A stretch of DNA of 64,000 bases from the NCBI RefSeq assembly GCF_036182465.1, contig NZ_CP108081.1, forward strand, positions 2,728,001 through 2,792,000. Reading direction: 5' to 3'. Source of the stretch: Streptomyces sp. NBC_00258 (GTDB lineage Bacteria > Actinomycetota > Actinomycetes > Streptomycetales > Streptomycetaceae). Of this stretch, positions 39,492 to 48,333 are shown piece by piece. The translations under genes and the position numbers were made by a program. Under the pieces are notes generated by a model. It had not been told where the DNA came from and did no database searches. It saw only the letters and a list, made by a program, of their open reading frames with translations. Each line of letters opens with the position of its first letter. Positions within the stretch are counted from its first letter, which is position 1.

Positions 39492-41509
39492 CAGCTCGCC
39501 CTGCCGAAGGAGCCCTGCCGGTCGGCGAACGCTTCGCCGTTGACGTACCGGCCGAGCGCGGTGAGCGGGAAGACCTGCCGGTAGAGGTGGTAGTTGATCG
39601 AGAAGTCCCACGGGAACCCCGTACCGGTGAAGTACGGCTCGTCCCAGGAGCCGTCCGCCAGCTGGGTCTCCGCGAGCCACGCGACACCGCGCTCGGCGGC
39701 CTTGGAGTCGCGCTCCCCGGCCGCGAGCAGCGCCAGCAGCGCCCATGCGGTCTGGGAGGCGGTCGAGGCGCCGCGCCCGCTCCACTCGGCGACGTCGTGG
39801 TAGGAGCGCAGGTCCTCGCCCCAGCCGCCGTCGTCGTTCTGTACGGTCTCCAGCCACGCCACGGCCCGGCGGATCGCGGGATGCGATCCGGGCAGTCCGG
39901 CGGCGACCAGCGCGGGCACCACCGACCCGGTTCCGTATACGTAGTTGACGCCCCAGCGGCCGAACCAGGAGCCGTTCGCCTCCTGTTCGGCGAGCAGCCA
40001 CTCGATGCCGCGGCGGGTGCGCGGGTCGTGGGAGAGTCCCTCGACCGCGAGCATCTCCACGACGTGCGCGGTGACGTCGGCGGACGGCGGGTCGATGACC
40101 TCGCCGAAGTCGCAGAACGGCAGCCGGTTGGGGAAGGGGCTGGTGTTGTCGACGTCGAAGGCGCCCCACGCGCCGTTCCTCGACTGCATGCCGAGGTTCC
40201 AGCGCACCCCGCGTCCGATGGCCCTGTCGACGCGCTCCGGGTCGTGGTGCTTGACGCGGCGCAGCGCGAGGACGACCTCCGCGGTGTCGTCGATGTCGGG
40301 GTAGTTGTCGTTGTGGAACTCGAACGCCCAGCCGCCCGGTGGCAGATGGGGCCGCTTGACCGCCCAGTCCCCCGGGCGGACGATCTCCTCTCCGAGCATC
40401 CAGTCCGCGGCCTTCACCAGCTGCGGATGGTCGGCGGGCACGCCCGCGTCGGCGAGCGCGATGGTCGCGAGGCAGGTGTCCCACACCGGCGACTGGCACG
40501 CCTCGATCATCCGGGCCCCGTCCTCGCGCCAGACGGTGAACCGGTCGAGGGATGCCAACCCCTCGCGCATCACCGGGTGTTCGAGGTCGTAGCCCAGCAG
40601 GTGCAGCGCGATGATCGAGTACACGGCGGGCGGCTGGATGCCTCCCCAGCAGCCGTCGTTCTCCTGCCGCTCGATGATCCAGCGGGCGGCGGTGTTCATC
40701 GCGGCCCTGCGGAGTCGGCGCGGCGCGACCTTGCGGTAGGTGTGCAGGGCCTTGTCGAGCCGCTGGAAGACCCCGTCCCAACTCCCCACGGGGGCAAGGG
40801 GCTTGACCGGGTTCGGATTGCCCGCGTCGGTGTGCAGCTCGTCGAGCGGGAACGGCGCGGGCCGTACCGGACGCTTCGCCGAGACGACGGTGAGCGGCAC
40901 GATGGTCTGCCGCGCCCAGCAGCCGAAGTCGTAGATGTTGAGCGGCACCCACTTGGGGAAGTAGATGAGTTCCGGCGGGAGTTCGGGCAGGTCGTCCCAC
41001 TTCCACCAGCCGAACAGGGCGAGCCAGATCCGGGTGAACACCCGGGCCGAGGCGATGCCGCCCCGCTCACGGATCCACGCGGACGCCCTCGCCATGTGCG
41101 GCTCGTCGGGCGCGTCACCGGCCAGCCGCAGCGCGACGTACGCCTCGATGGTGGTGGAGAGTTCGCCCGGTCCGCCGTAGAAACTGGCCCAGGTGCCGTC
41201 CTCGCGCTGCTCGCCGCGGATGAAGAGGCCGGCGGCACGGGTGGTCGCCTCGTCGCGGATGCCCAGGAACTGGCGCAGCAGCAGGTCTTCGGCGTCCATC
41301 GTGACGTTGGTCTCGAGGTCGCCCTTCCACCAGCCCTGGGCGTCCTGCGTGGAGAGCAGGAAGTCGGTGGCGCGCAGTATCGCGTGCCGGGCGGCATCTC
41401 GGGTGTCGACTGTCCCGGCCGCCTCGGGAGTCGTGACTTCTGTGGTTTCGCTGGCCGCGGCTGCCCGGGGCGGCAGGGCCCCGGTGCTTCCGTCGGTCGT
41501 CGCTGTCAT
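39491..41509 (-). CDS. shc: Squalene-hopene cyclase
   Basis: A 672-residue triterpene cyclase (HpnF) that folds squalene into hopene/hopanol at the membrane. The catalytic acid motif is PDIDDTAEVV (DxDD) near residue 390. At least six QW repeats are visible: QDAQGWW, QREDGTWASF, QENDGCWGG, QSRNGAWGAFD, QEANGSWFGRWG, QNDDGGWGED and QLADGSWDEPYFTGTGFP. A 35-residue Ala/Thr-rich N-terminal tail precedes the fold. ATG 41509 follows GAAGGGGAAG. Confidence 0.97.
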   Translation of the reverse strand: MTATTDGSTGALPPRAAAASETTEVTTPEAAGTVDTRDAARHAILRATDFLLSTQDAQGWWKGDLETNVTMDAEDLLLRQFLGIRDEATTRAAGLFIRGEQREDGTWASFYGGPGELSTTIEAYVALRLAGDAPDEPHMARASAWIRERGGIASARVFTRIWLALFGWWKWDDLPELPPELIYFPKWVPLNIYDFGCWARQTIVPLTVVSAKRPVRPAPFPLDELHTDAGNPNPVKPLAPVGSWDGVFQRLDKALHTYRKVAPRRLRRAAMNTAARWIIERQENDGCWGGIQPPAVYSIIALHLLGYDLEHPVMREGLASLDRFTVWREDGARMIEACQSPVWDTCLATIALADAGVPADHPQLVKAADWMLGEEIVRPGDWAVKRPHLPPGGWAFEFHNDNYPDIDDTAEVVLALRRVKHHDPERVDRAIGRGVRWNLGMQSRNGAWGAFDVDNTSPFPNRLPFCDFGEVIDPPSADVTAHVVEMLAVEGLSHDPRTRRGIEWLLAEQEANGSWFGRWGVNYVYGTGSVVPALVAAGLPGSHPAIRRAVAWLETVQNDDGGWGEDLRSYHDVAEWSGRGASTASQTAWALLALLAAGERDSKAAERGVAWLAETQLADGSWDEPYFTGTGFPWDFSINYHLYRQVFPLTALGRYVNGEAFADRQGSFGRAS

Positions 41510-41621
41510 GGCTTCCCCTTCGTGCAGTGGCATGTCTCTGCTGTGGGTCCGCCGTCGGCCGGTGCTCGTTCTCCCGCGGCACCGGCCGGCGACTACGCGA
41601 GGCTTATTCGACCGATAGTGA

Positions 41622-42689
41622 TCATCTCTTTCGTACGACGACGAAGTCGGCGAGCTCCACGAACTGGGCCCGTACGTGGTCAGGCATGAGGATCGTGTCG
41701 AGCGCCTCGATGGCGATGGTGTGCTGGCGGCGCGCCTCCTGGGCGGTCCACTCGCGGCCGCCCGCCTCCTCGATGAGCGCGGCGCGCACGGCGAACTCCT
41801 CCTCGGAGAAGTTCTCGAAGTCGCTGCTCTTGGCGTCCTCGGCGAGCAGTTCGCCGAGGCGCTCGGAGGCCGGGCCGCCCGCCGCGAGGGCGGCCACGAC
41901 CGGCAGGGACTTCTTGCGCTGGCGCAGGTCGCTCCAGGTCTGCTTGCCGGTGGCCACCGGGTCGCCCCAGATGCCGAGCAGGTCGTCGACGGCCTGGAAG
42001 GCGAGGCCGAGGTGGTAGCCGTACTTCTCCAGAGTGTCGGCGGTGACGTCGTCGGCGCCGCCGAGGACCGCGCCGATGGAGCAGGCGCAGGCGAGCAGGG
42101 CGCCCGTCTTGTTGCCCTCCATCTCCAGGCACTCCTCGACGCTGACCCGGTCGCGGTGCTCGTAGGAGATGTCCTGCGCCTGGCCGTCGATCAGGGCACG
42201 GGTGGCGGTGGTCAGGCGACGCGTGGCACGGCCCGCCTCGACCGTGCCGAGCTCCAGGAGCAGCTCGTTGGCCAGCGCGAACAGGGCGTCGCCGACGAGG
42301 ATGGCCTGGGCGGGGCCGTGCACCTTCCAGACGGTGTCACGGTGGCGGCGCTGCTCGTCGCCGTCCATCAGGTCGTCGTGCAGGAGCGAGAAGTTGTGCA
42401 CCAGTTCAACGGCGACCGCACCCGGCACGCCCACCTCGGGGGCCGCACCGGCGGCCTCGGCGGACATGACGGCGAGGGCGGGACGTACGGCCTTGCCGCC
42501 GTCCCCCTCCGCGGGGTTGCCCTCGGCGTCGATCCAGCCGAAGTGGTAGGCGGCGACAGTGTCCATCGGAGGGGCGAGGCGGTTGATGGCCGCCCTCAGT
42601 ACCGGAGTGGCCAGGGTCCGGCCGCGCTCCAGGAGCGCGGTCACGTCCACCGCGTCGGCAGCCGTCGATGCCGGGGGCACAGTGGGCAC
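41622..42689 (-). CDS. Polyprenyl (farnesyl-type) diphosphate synthase
   Basis: A 355-residue trans-prenyl synthase. The first Asp-rich motif is LLHDDLMDGDEQRRHRDT and the second QAVDDLLGIWGD. Two residues between the first Asp pair and the next make a short DDxxD motif, and the residues before it are compatible with a farnesyl- or geranylgeranyl-chain product. It would supply farnesyl diphosphate to HpnC/D. GTG 42689 lies behind GAGGAG. It sits between hpnE and shc in the same direction. Confidence 0.92.
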   Translation of the reverse strand: MPTVPPASTAADAVDVTALLERGRTLATPVLRAAINRLAPPMDTVAAYHFGWIDAEGNPAEGDGGKAVRPALAVMSAEAAGAAPEVGVPGAVAVELVHNFSLLHDDLMDGDEQRRHRDTVWKVHGPAQAILVGDALFALANELLLELGTVEAGRATRRLTTATRALIDGQAQDISYEHRDRVSVEECLEMEGNKTGALLACACSIGAVLGGADDVTADTLEKYGYHLGLAFQAVDDLLGIWGDPVATGKQTWSDLRQRKKSLPVVAALAAGGPASERLGELLAEDAKSSDFENFSEEEFAVRAALIEEAGGREWTAQEARRQHTIAIEALDTILMPDHVRAQFVELADFVVVRKR

Positions 42690-42748
42690 AGTCTCTCCTC
42701 TTGTGGTGATACGGGGGGTGCGGGGGCCCGCCGCGCTCAGTCCGAGCG

Positions 42749-44173
42749 TCACGCCGCCTCCTCGAAGAGCTCGAAGAGGTGATCGCGGGGCCGGCCCAGG
42801 GCGCTCAGCGCGGCGTCCGCCGCACTCACGCCACTGCGGACCGCACTCTCCATGGTCGCGGGCCACCCTGTGGCGGTCCACGCGCCGGCCAGGTAGAGGC
42901 CGGGTGCCTTGGTGCGGGCGCCGGGCCGCAGCCGTCCGACGCCGGGGGTCGGAGCGAACGTCGCCGTACGCTCCCTGGTCACGAAGAAGTCCCGGACCTC
43001 GGCGCCGCGGGTGCCGGGCAGCAGCCGCTCCAGCTCCGGCAGATACCGCTCACGCAGTGCCGAGACGGGTTCGTCGATCTCGTCCTGCGCGGCCGACTGC
43101 GACAGCGCGAGGTACTGACCGTCCGAGAGCCCGGACGCCTCGGTCCGGTCGAAGACCCACTGCACCGGCGAGCCGAGCGCGGCGAAGAACGGCCGGCTGA
43201 GCACCTTGCGGTCGTACACGACGTGGATGTTGAGGATCGGCGCCGTACCGATGTCGAGGAGCTGCTCAGGGGCGTCGAGGGCGCTGTCGGGCAGCAGATC
43301 GTGGGCCTCGCGCTGCGGTACGGCCAGCACGACCGCGTCGGCGTCGAGCGTCTCGCCGGGAACCTGAACGCTCCAACGCCCGTTCCCGTGTTGGGAGATG
43401 GAGGTGACCCGTGTCCGGAGTTCGGTACGGACGCCCGCGGAGTCGAGCGCCTTGCGGGCCAGCCGGTCGTGCAGTTCACCCAGCGGGACGCGTGCCCAGC
43501 CGATGTCGGCCGCGCCCGGATCGGACAGCAGACCGGTCTTGAACACCATCGCGGCGAGCCCGAGCGAAGCGTCGCCGGCCACCGCGTTGAGGGTGGCGAC
43601 CCCCACCAGGTCCCACAGTGCCTCGATGGCACGCTCCGACTGACCGTGCGCGGCCAGCCACGTGCCGAAGTTCTGCGCGTCGAGCGCCGGATCCGCGAGG
43701 TCGAGGCCCTTCAGGGCCAGCGCGGCACGTCCTACTCTGGCGCGCTCGGCGAGCGACAGATGGGGATAGGTCGCGAGGCTTTTCGCCAGATGCAGTGGTA
43801 CGGGCAGCGCCGTGCGGCCGATTCTGCCGAGTCTGCGTCCGGGTTTCGCCTCGGCGTCGAGAACGGGCACGTCGAGACGGTCCTGCAGGGGAGCCAGCTC
43901 GGCTCCGTCGACGCGGTCGAGGAACCAGCGGTACGCCGTGCAGCAGCGCAGATACACATGCTGGCCGTTGTCCACGGTGAGGGCGCCGCGCTGGAAGGAG
44001 AAGGCCAGCCCGCCGAGGCGCGGCCTGCCTTCCACCAGCGTCACGCGCACCCCGGAGTCGGCGAGCGCGAGCGCGGTGGTGATTCCGGCGAGCCCCCCGC
44101 CGACCACCACGGCCGTCGCCGGGCGGCCCTGCGGATCCGCGTCGAGCCCCTCGTCCTGCGTCGTGTCGTTCAT
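42749..44173 (-). CDS. hpnE: HpnE, hydroxysqualene dehydroxylase
   Basis: A 474-residue FAD-dependent amine-oxidase-fold protein. The N-terminal GxGxxG is VVVGGGLAGITTALALADSG with the Glu of VEGRPRLGG, and the C-terminal FAD block is LYLAGAWTATGWPATMESAVRSG. It reduces hydroxysqualene to squalene, the last step before cyclisation. The ATG overlaps the stop of the small DUF6380 ORF (TGA/ATG), indicating coupled translation. Confidence 0.94.
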   Translation of the reverse strand: MNDTTQDEGLDADPQGRPATAVVVGGGLAGITTALALADSGVRVTLVEGRPRLGGLAFSFQRGALTVDNGQHVYLRCCTAYRWFLDRVDGAELAPLQDRLDVPVLDAEAKPGRRLGRIGRTALPVPLHLAKSLATYPHLSLAERARVGRAALALKGLDLADPALDAQNFGTWLAAHGQSERAIEALWDLVGVATLNAVAGDASLGLAAMVFKTGLLSDPGAADIGWARVPLGELHDRLARKALDSAGVRTELRTRVTSISQHGNGRWSVQVPGETLDADAVVLAVPQREAHDLLPDSALDAPEQLLDIGTAPILNIHVVYDRKVLSRPFFAALGSPVQWVFDRTEASGLSDGQYLALSQSAAQDEIDEPVSALRERYLPELERLLPGTRGAEVRDFFVTRERTATFAPTPGVGRLRPGARTKAPGLYLAGAWTATGWPATMESAVRSGVSAADAALSALGRPRDHLFELFEEAA

Positions 44174-44310
44174 CGTGCACCTTCCCCCGAGGCCTGGCCG
44201 TGCTGATCGAACAGTGCACGGTCGGCCGTTGAAGTCAGGGACGCGCTCCCCGACCGGAGGGTTGCGCGCCGTTTCCCTGGACTTGCGTCATCTTGGCCCA
44301 AAGTGTCCAT
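44170..44310 (-). CDS. Small DUF6380 protein inside hpn operon
   Basis: A 46-codon ORF between hpnD and hpnE: MDTLGQDDASPGKRRATL, then RSGSASLTSTADRALFDQ, then HGQASGEGAR. An AGGAGG site lies 7 nt upstream, inside the end of hpnD. Its ATG overlaps the hpnD stop (TGATG) and its stop overlaps the hpnE ATG (ATGA), so all three are coupled. The composition is basic, Ser/Ala/Gly-rich and without a membrane helix. It fits the DUF6380 family seen only at this place in Streptomyces hopanoid clusters. Role unknown; a translation-coupling spacer or small partner of HpnD/E are options. Confidence 0.72.
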   Translation of the reverse strand: MDTLGQDDASPGKRRATLRSGSASLTSTADRALFDQHGQASGEGAR

Positions 44311-45260
44311 CAAGCGCGCCTCCTGATGGTTCGGCGCGAGACGTGCCGGGCGTCGAGACCGGAAAGGCCCCGCACGGCGACGTACGCCTTCTCGCGGCCG
44401 GGCAGCGAGACGCGGCCGCGCAGGACGGCCTCCGGCTCGCGCTCGATGCGGTCGAGAAGGCGGCGGTAGATGCCTGCCATGGCGGCGACGCAGGCGCCGC
44501 TGCGCCGGTCCAGCATGGGCAGCAGCCGGTAACCCTCCGCGAAAAGCGCGCGGGCCCGTCGCACTTCGAAGTGGACGAGGCCCGCGAAGTCGGAGCCGGC
44601 CGGTGGATGCGCTCCGTCGAAGCCGGCCGAGCAGCCGAATTTCGCCAGGTCGTCCGCGGGCAGATAGGTCCGCCCGTCCTCGGCGTCCTCGCGAACGTCC
44701 CTGAGGATGTTGGTGAGTTGCAGCGCGAGCCCGAGCGTGTCGGCGTACTCGGGCGCCCGCTCGGCGCCGCGCGCCCCCGGTTCCGTACCGAACACACCGA
44801 GCGAGAGCCGGCCGATGGCCCCTGCCACGCAGCGGCAGTAGATCTTGAGGTCGTCCCAGGTCTCGTAGGTCTCGCCGCGGACGTCCATGAGGACGCCGTC
44901 GATCAGTTCGTCGAGGCCGTCGAGCGGGACCGGGAAGTGGTCGGCCGTGTGGCTGAGGGCGACCGCGACCGGGTCGGTGTCGTCCTCGTCCACGGAGCGG
45001 TCGCGGACCCGGGCGAGCAGCGCCCGGGTGTCTTCGAGGCGCGCGGCCTTGACGTCGGGAGCGAGCGTGCCGTCCCCGATGTCGTCGACGCGGCGCGAGA
45101 ACGCGTACAGCGCCGACATGGCGCGGCGCTTGGGCGTCGGCAGCAGTCTGATGCCGTACGCGAAATTGCGGGCCTGCTGCCCGGTGATCGCCTCGCAGTA
45201 GCTGTATGCGGCGAGTACCGGTGCGGACATGTGCGGCGGAGCCTCCACGGTCCGGATCAC
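44310..45260 (-). CDS. hpnD: HpnD, presqualene diphosphate synthase
   Basis: A 316-residue squalene/phytoene-synthase-family enzyme. The Asp-rich motifs are SRRVDDIGDG near residue 58 and NILRDVREDAEDGRTYLP near 190. It couples two farnesyl diphosphates to presqualene diphosphate. A more usual start is MSAPVLAAYSY at codon 11. It overlaps hpnC by 4 bp. Confidence 0.94.
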   Translation of the reverse strand: MIRTVEAPPHMSAPVLAAYSYCEAITGQQARNFAYGIRLLPTPKRRAMSALYAFSRRVDDIGDGTLAPDVKAARLEDTRALLARVRDRSVDEDDTDPVAVALSHTADHFPVPLDGLDELIDGVLMDVRGETYETWDDLKIYCRCVAGAIGRLSLGVFGTEPGARGAERAPEYADTLGLALQLTNILRDVREDAEDGRTYLPADDLAKFGCSAGFDGAHPPAGSDFAGLVHFEVRRARALFAEGYRLLPMLDRRSGACVAAMAGIYRRLLDRIEREPEAVLRGRVSLPGREKAYVAVRGLSGLDARHVSRRTIRRRA

Positions 45261-46159
45261 CCCTCTCCTCGCAGAGTCACTCCCACCTCGCGCAGCAACT
45301 GGATCTTGCCGGGCTTGGGCGGGCCGGAAAGTACGTCGTATTCGGCGGCGGCAATCGCACGGATTGCCGCCCTTCCTCCTGCAACGAAGCCCGCGAGCAG
45401 CAGCCTCAGCCTGCCGTGGACGCTACCCACGAGGGGGGTGCCTTCATTCAGGAGGTTCCGGGCGCGTTCTGCTTCGTATGCAACCAGTGCGCGCACCGAT
45501 GCGCCTGCCGTGGCCGCCACGAGATCCGCCTCCTGGACATGAAAGCGCTTCATGTCCTCGGCGGGCAGATAGATACGGTCGCGGCCCAGATCCTCGGCCA
45601 CGTCCTGGAGATGCTCGACGATCTGCAGCGCCGTGCAGACGGCGTCGGAGCGGCGGACCCGCTCGGGGGTCGAGGTGCCGGTGACCGAGAGGACCAGTCG
45701 GCCGACCGGGTTCGCGGACAGTTCGCAGTAGGAGACGAGGTCGTCGTAGGTCTCGTACCGCTTGACGAGCTGGTCCTGGCGGTTCGCCGCGATCAGGCCG
45801 AGGAAGGGCTCGGGGGTGAGGCCGGCGCGGCGGACCGTCGGCTGGAGGCGGCGCAGGAGCGGATGGCGCGGGGTCGCGTCGAAGACCCTGCGGAGGTCGG
45901 CCTCGAATGCGTCGAGGAGGAGCAGCCGGTCCCCGGCCTCCTCGGGGGACACGCCCAGGAGGCGGGCGTCGGCACCGCCGGGGGCCAGGTCGCCGTCGCC
46001 GATGTCGTCGACCAGGCGGGCGAAGCCGTACACGGCCATCAGGTCGGCACGCCAGGCCCTGGGCAGGAAGAACGGTGCCACGGGGAAGTTCTCGTCCGCG
46101 GCCTTGTCCAGGGTGCTGCGCTCCGGGTCACCGGCGCGCGCCGTCCCGGCTGGCGTCAC
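45257..46159 (-). CDS. hpnC: HpnC, hydroxysqualene synthase
   Basis: A 300-residue squalene/phytoene-synthase-family enzyme, paralogous to HpnD. It has FARLVDDIGDGDLAP and HLQDVAEDLGRDRIYLP. It converts presqualene diphosphate to hydroxysqualene, which HpnE reduces. It is the first gene of the operon; the GTG at 46159 has only a weak ribosome site (AGTGAGCG). Confidence 0.93.
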   Translation of the reverse strand: MTPAGTARAGDPERSTLDKAADENFPVAPFFLPRAWRADLMAVYGFARLVDDIGDGDLAPGGADARLLGVSPEEAGDRLLLLDAFEADLRRVFDATPRHPLLRRLQPTVRRAGLTPEPFLGLIAANRQDQLVKRYETYDDLVSYCELSANPVGRLVLSVTGTSTPERVRRSDAVCTALQIVEHLQDVAEDLGRDRIYLPAEDMKRFHVQEADLVAATAGASVRALVAYEAERARNLLNEGTPLVGSVHGRLRLLLAGFVAGGRAAIRAIAAAEYDVLSGPPKPGKIQLLREVGVTLRGEG

Positions 46160-46488
46160 CGCTCACTGCCTGGGCCGGGAAGAGCACCCGCACAGACGGC
46201 ACACGCACAGCTGAGCTGGAGAGTTTCCGAAGCCATCGCCGTCACATCTCCCGTTCTACACTGCCGACCCAATACAGACTATTTCGGACACGCCGCCCGG
46301 ACGTCCGCGCAGCAGACCCTATGCCGGGTGTCGCGCATTATCGCCCTACTTGCCGCGAATCAGCACCGGTACAGCTTACGTTGTACAACCCGCCATGCCT
46401 CGTCGGGGTGTCCTGCACATCACAACAACACACCGATTGGCGTCAAGATTCCTAAGGACGCCCAGAGTTGGCGTTTCCTTTGCAGACG
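46160..46488. other. Promoter region of hopanoid operon
   Basis: The about 330 bp before hpnC are AT-richer than the surroundings. A dyad GTACA-N8-TGTAC lies at 46369-46386. A GATAAT-like -10 (minus strand, 46342-46337) is visible, though no good -35 stands 17 bp ahead of it. Other segments show nothing firm. A 42-codon plus-strand ORF from 46394 runs into the terminator and was not accepted as a gene. Confidence 0.4.
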
Positions 46489-46522
46489 CAGGGCCCCGTC
46501 GGAACGTTCCGACGGGGCCCTG
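46489..46522 (-). terminator. Terminator after ABC exporter ATPase gene
   Basis: A perfect 17-bp inverted repeat (46489-46505 with 46506-46522), able to form a long hairpin, lies 12 bp beyond the ATPase stop. No T run follows. Confidence 0.75.
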
Positions 46523-46533
46523 AGCGATTCGGG

Positions 46534-47313
46534 CTACTTGCCCGTGAACTTCTCGTACTCCTTGATGACCTCGTCGGTCGGGCCGTCCAGGCGCAGCTCG
46601 CCGCGCTCCAGCCACAGGACGCGGTCGCAGGTGTCACGGATCGACTTGTTGTTGTGGCTGACGAGGAAGACCGTGCCCGCGCTCTTGCGCAGCTCGCGGA
46701 TGCGGGCCTCGGAGCGCTTCTGGAAGGAGCGGTCGCCGGTCGCCAGGGCCTCGTCGATCATCAGGACGTCGTGGTCCTTGGCCGCCGCGATGGAGAAGCG
46801 CAGCCGGGCGGCCATGCCGGAGGAGTAGGTGCGCATGGGCAGGGTGATGAAGTCGCCCTTCTCGTTGATGCCCGAGAAGTCGACGATGTCCTGGTAGCGC
46901 TCCCGGACCTGCTCGCGGGACATACCCATGGCGAGCCCGCCGAGGATGACGTTCCGCTCGCCCGTGAGGTCGTTCATCAGGGCCGCGTTGACGCCGAGGA
47001 GCGAGGGCTGGCCGTCGGTGTAGACGTGCCCCTTCTCGGCGGGGAGCAGTCCCGCGATGGCCCGCAGCAGGGTGGACTTGCCGGAGCCGTTGGAGCCGAT
47101 CAGGCCGATGGCCTCGCCCCGGTAGGCCTTGAAGGAGACACCGCGGACGGCGTGCACCTTGCGGACGCCACGGTCCTCGCCGCGCTTGATTATGCGGCTG
47201 AGTGCCGCGGTGGCGCTGCCCTTGCCGGTCTTGGCGCCGTTGACCCGGTAGACGATGTGCAACTCGTCCGCGATGACGGTGGGGATCTGGCCCCCGGTGT
47301 TTTCCTCAGCCAC
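46534..47313 (-). CDS. Polysaccharide/teichoic-acid-type ABC transporter ATPase (Wzt/TagH-like)
   Basis: A 259-residue ABC ATPase. Walker A is GSNGSGKSTLLRAIAG, the signature is TYSSGMAARLRFSIA, Walker B is DVLMIDEALATGD and the switch His is in FLVSHNNKS. LLPAEKGHVYTDGQPSLLGVNAAL is typical of O-antigen and teichoic-acid exporters. It lacks the C-terminal glycan-binding domain of some Wzt proteins. It overlaps the permease gene by 8 bp. Confidence 0.92.
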   Translation of the reverse strand: MAEENTGGQIPTVIADELHIVYRVNGAKTGKGSATAALSRIIKRGEDRGVRKVHAVRGVSFKAYRGEAIGLIGSNGSGKSTLLRAIAGLLPAEKGHVYTDGQPSLLGVNAALMNDLTGERNVILGGLAMGMSREQVRERYQDIVDFSGINEKGDFITLPMRTYSSGMAARLRFSIAAAKDHDVLMIDEALATGDRSFQKRSEARIRELRKSAGTVFLVSHNNKSIRDTCDRVLWLERGELRLDGPTDEVIKEYEKFTGK

Positions 47314-48235
47314 GGCCGTAGCGCTCCTCAGCCTTCCAGAAGTACACGAATCCGCCGACGGCGACGAGGAGGGCCCAGCCGGCCGAGACCGCCCACACGT
47401 GCGGGGGCAGGTTCTCGGAACCGTAGCCGTCGATCAGCGCGAAGCGCATCAGGTCCATGTAGATGGCGGCCGGGTTCCACTGGAGGATGTCGGCGATCCA
47501 GGCGGGGTGCTTCTCCAGCATCACGGGGATCGAGAACATCACGCCGGACGCGTACATCCACGTACGCATCACGAACGGCATGAGCTGCGCGAGGTCCGGG
47601 GTCTTGGCGCCCATCCGGGCCACGATCATCGCGAGGCCGGTGTTGAAGAGGAACTGCAGGGCGAGCACCGGGAGGATCAGGAGCCAGGACAGGCCCGGGT
47701 AGCTGCCGAATCCGACCGCCACGACGAACAGCACGATCATCGAGAAGAGCAGTTGCTGGAGCTGCTGCAGCGAGAACGAGATCGGCAGTGCGGCGCGCGG
47801 GAAGTGCAGCGCCCTGACCAGGCCGAGGTTCCCGGAGATCGCGCGGACGCCCGCCATCACCGAGCTCTGGGTGAAGGTGAAGACGAAGACCCCCGTCACC
47901 AGGAACGGGATGTAGACCTCCTGGGGCATGCCGCGGTCGGCGCCCAGGATCAAGCCGAAGATCAGGAAGTAGACGAGTGCGTTCAGCAGCGGGGTGGCCA
48001 CCTGCCAGAGCTGGCCGAGCTTGGCCTGGCTGTACTGGGCGGTCAGCTTCGCCTGCGAGAAGGCGAGGATGAAGTGACGCCGTCCCCAGAGCTGGCGGAC
48101 GTACTCGACGAGCCCGGGCCGGGCGCCGCTGACGGCGAGCCCGTACTTGGCGGCGAGGTCCGCCGCGGAGAGCCCTTCATCGGGCGACGGAGGGGCGCTC
48201 ACCGCGACACCGCCGTCATGCGTTGTCTCACTCAC
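47306..48235 (-). CDS. Polysaccharide/teichoic-acid-type ABC transporter permease (Wzm/TagG-like)
   Basis: A 309-residue ABC-2 permease with about six membrane helices after a 60-residue cytosolic lead. RRHFILAFSQAKLTAQYSQAKLGQLWQVATPLLNALVYFLIFGLILG is the amphipathic interface helix and TM1. It exports an undecaprenyl-linked or similar lipid-linked glycan with the ATPase. A 98-bp spacer separates it from the glycosyltransferase gene upstream. Confidence 0.92.
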   Translation of the reverse strand: MSETTHDGGVAVSAPPSPDEGLSAADLAAKYGLAVSGARPGLVEYVRQLWGRRHFILAFSQAKLTAQYSQAKLGQLWQVATPLLNALVYFLIFGLILGADRGMPQEVYIPFLVTGVFVFTFTQSSVMAGVRAISGNLGLVRALHFPRAALPISFSLQQLQQLLFSMIVLFVVAVGFGSYPGLSWLLILPVLALQFLFNTGLAMIVARMGAKTPDLAQLMPFVMRTWMYASGVMFSIPVMLEKHPAWIADILQWNPAAIYMDLMRFALIDGYGSENLPPHVWAVSAGWALLVAVGGFVYFWKAEERYGRG

Positions 48236-48333
48236 AAGTGGAAACTTTCGTCCTCAAGATGCGCAGCCTGGTCGGGCGTAGGCCAGAGCCAGGGACCGGG
48301 GTACGGCCCGAATGCTCTCAGATTTCGAGCTTG

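Noticed and set aside
46394..46522. A 42-codon plus-strand ORF as a leader peptide or small gene
   Set aside because: It runs through the terminator of the ABC operon and has no ribosome site.
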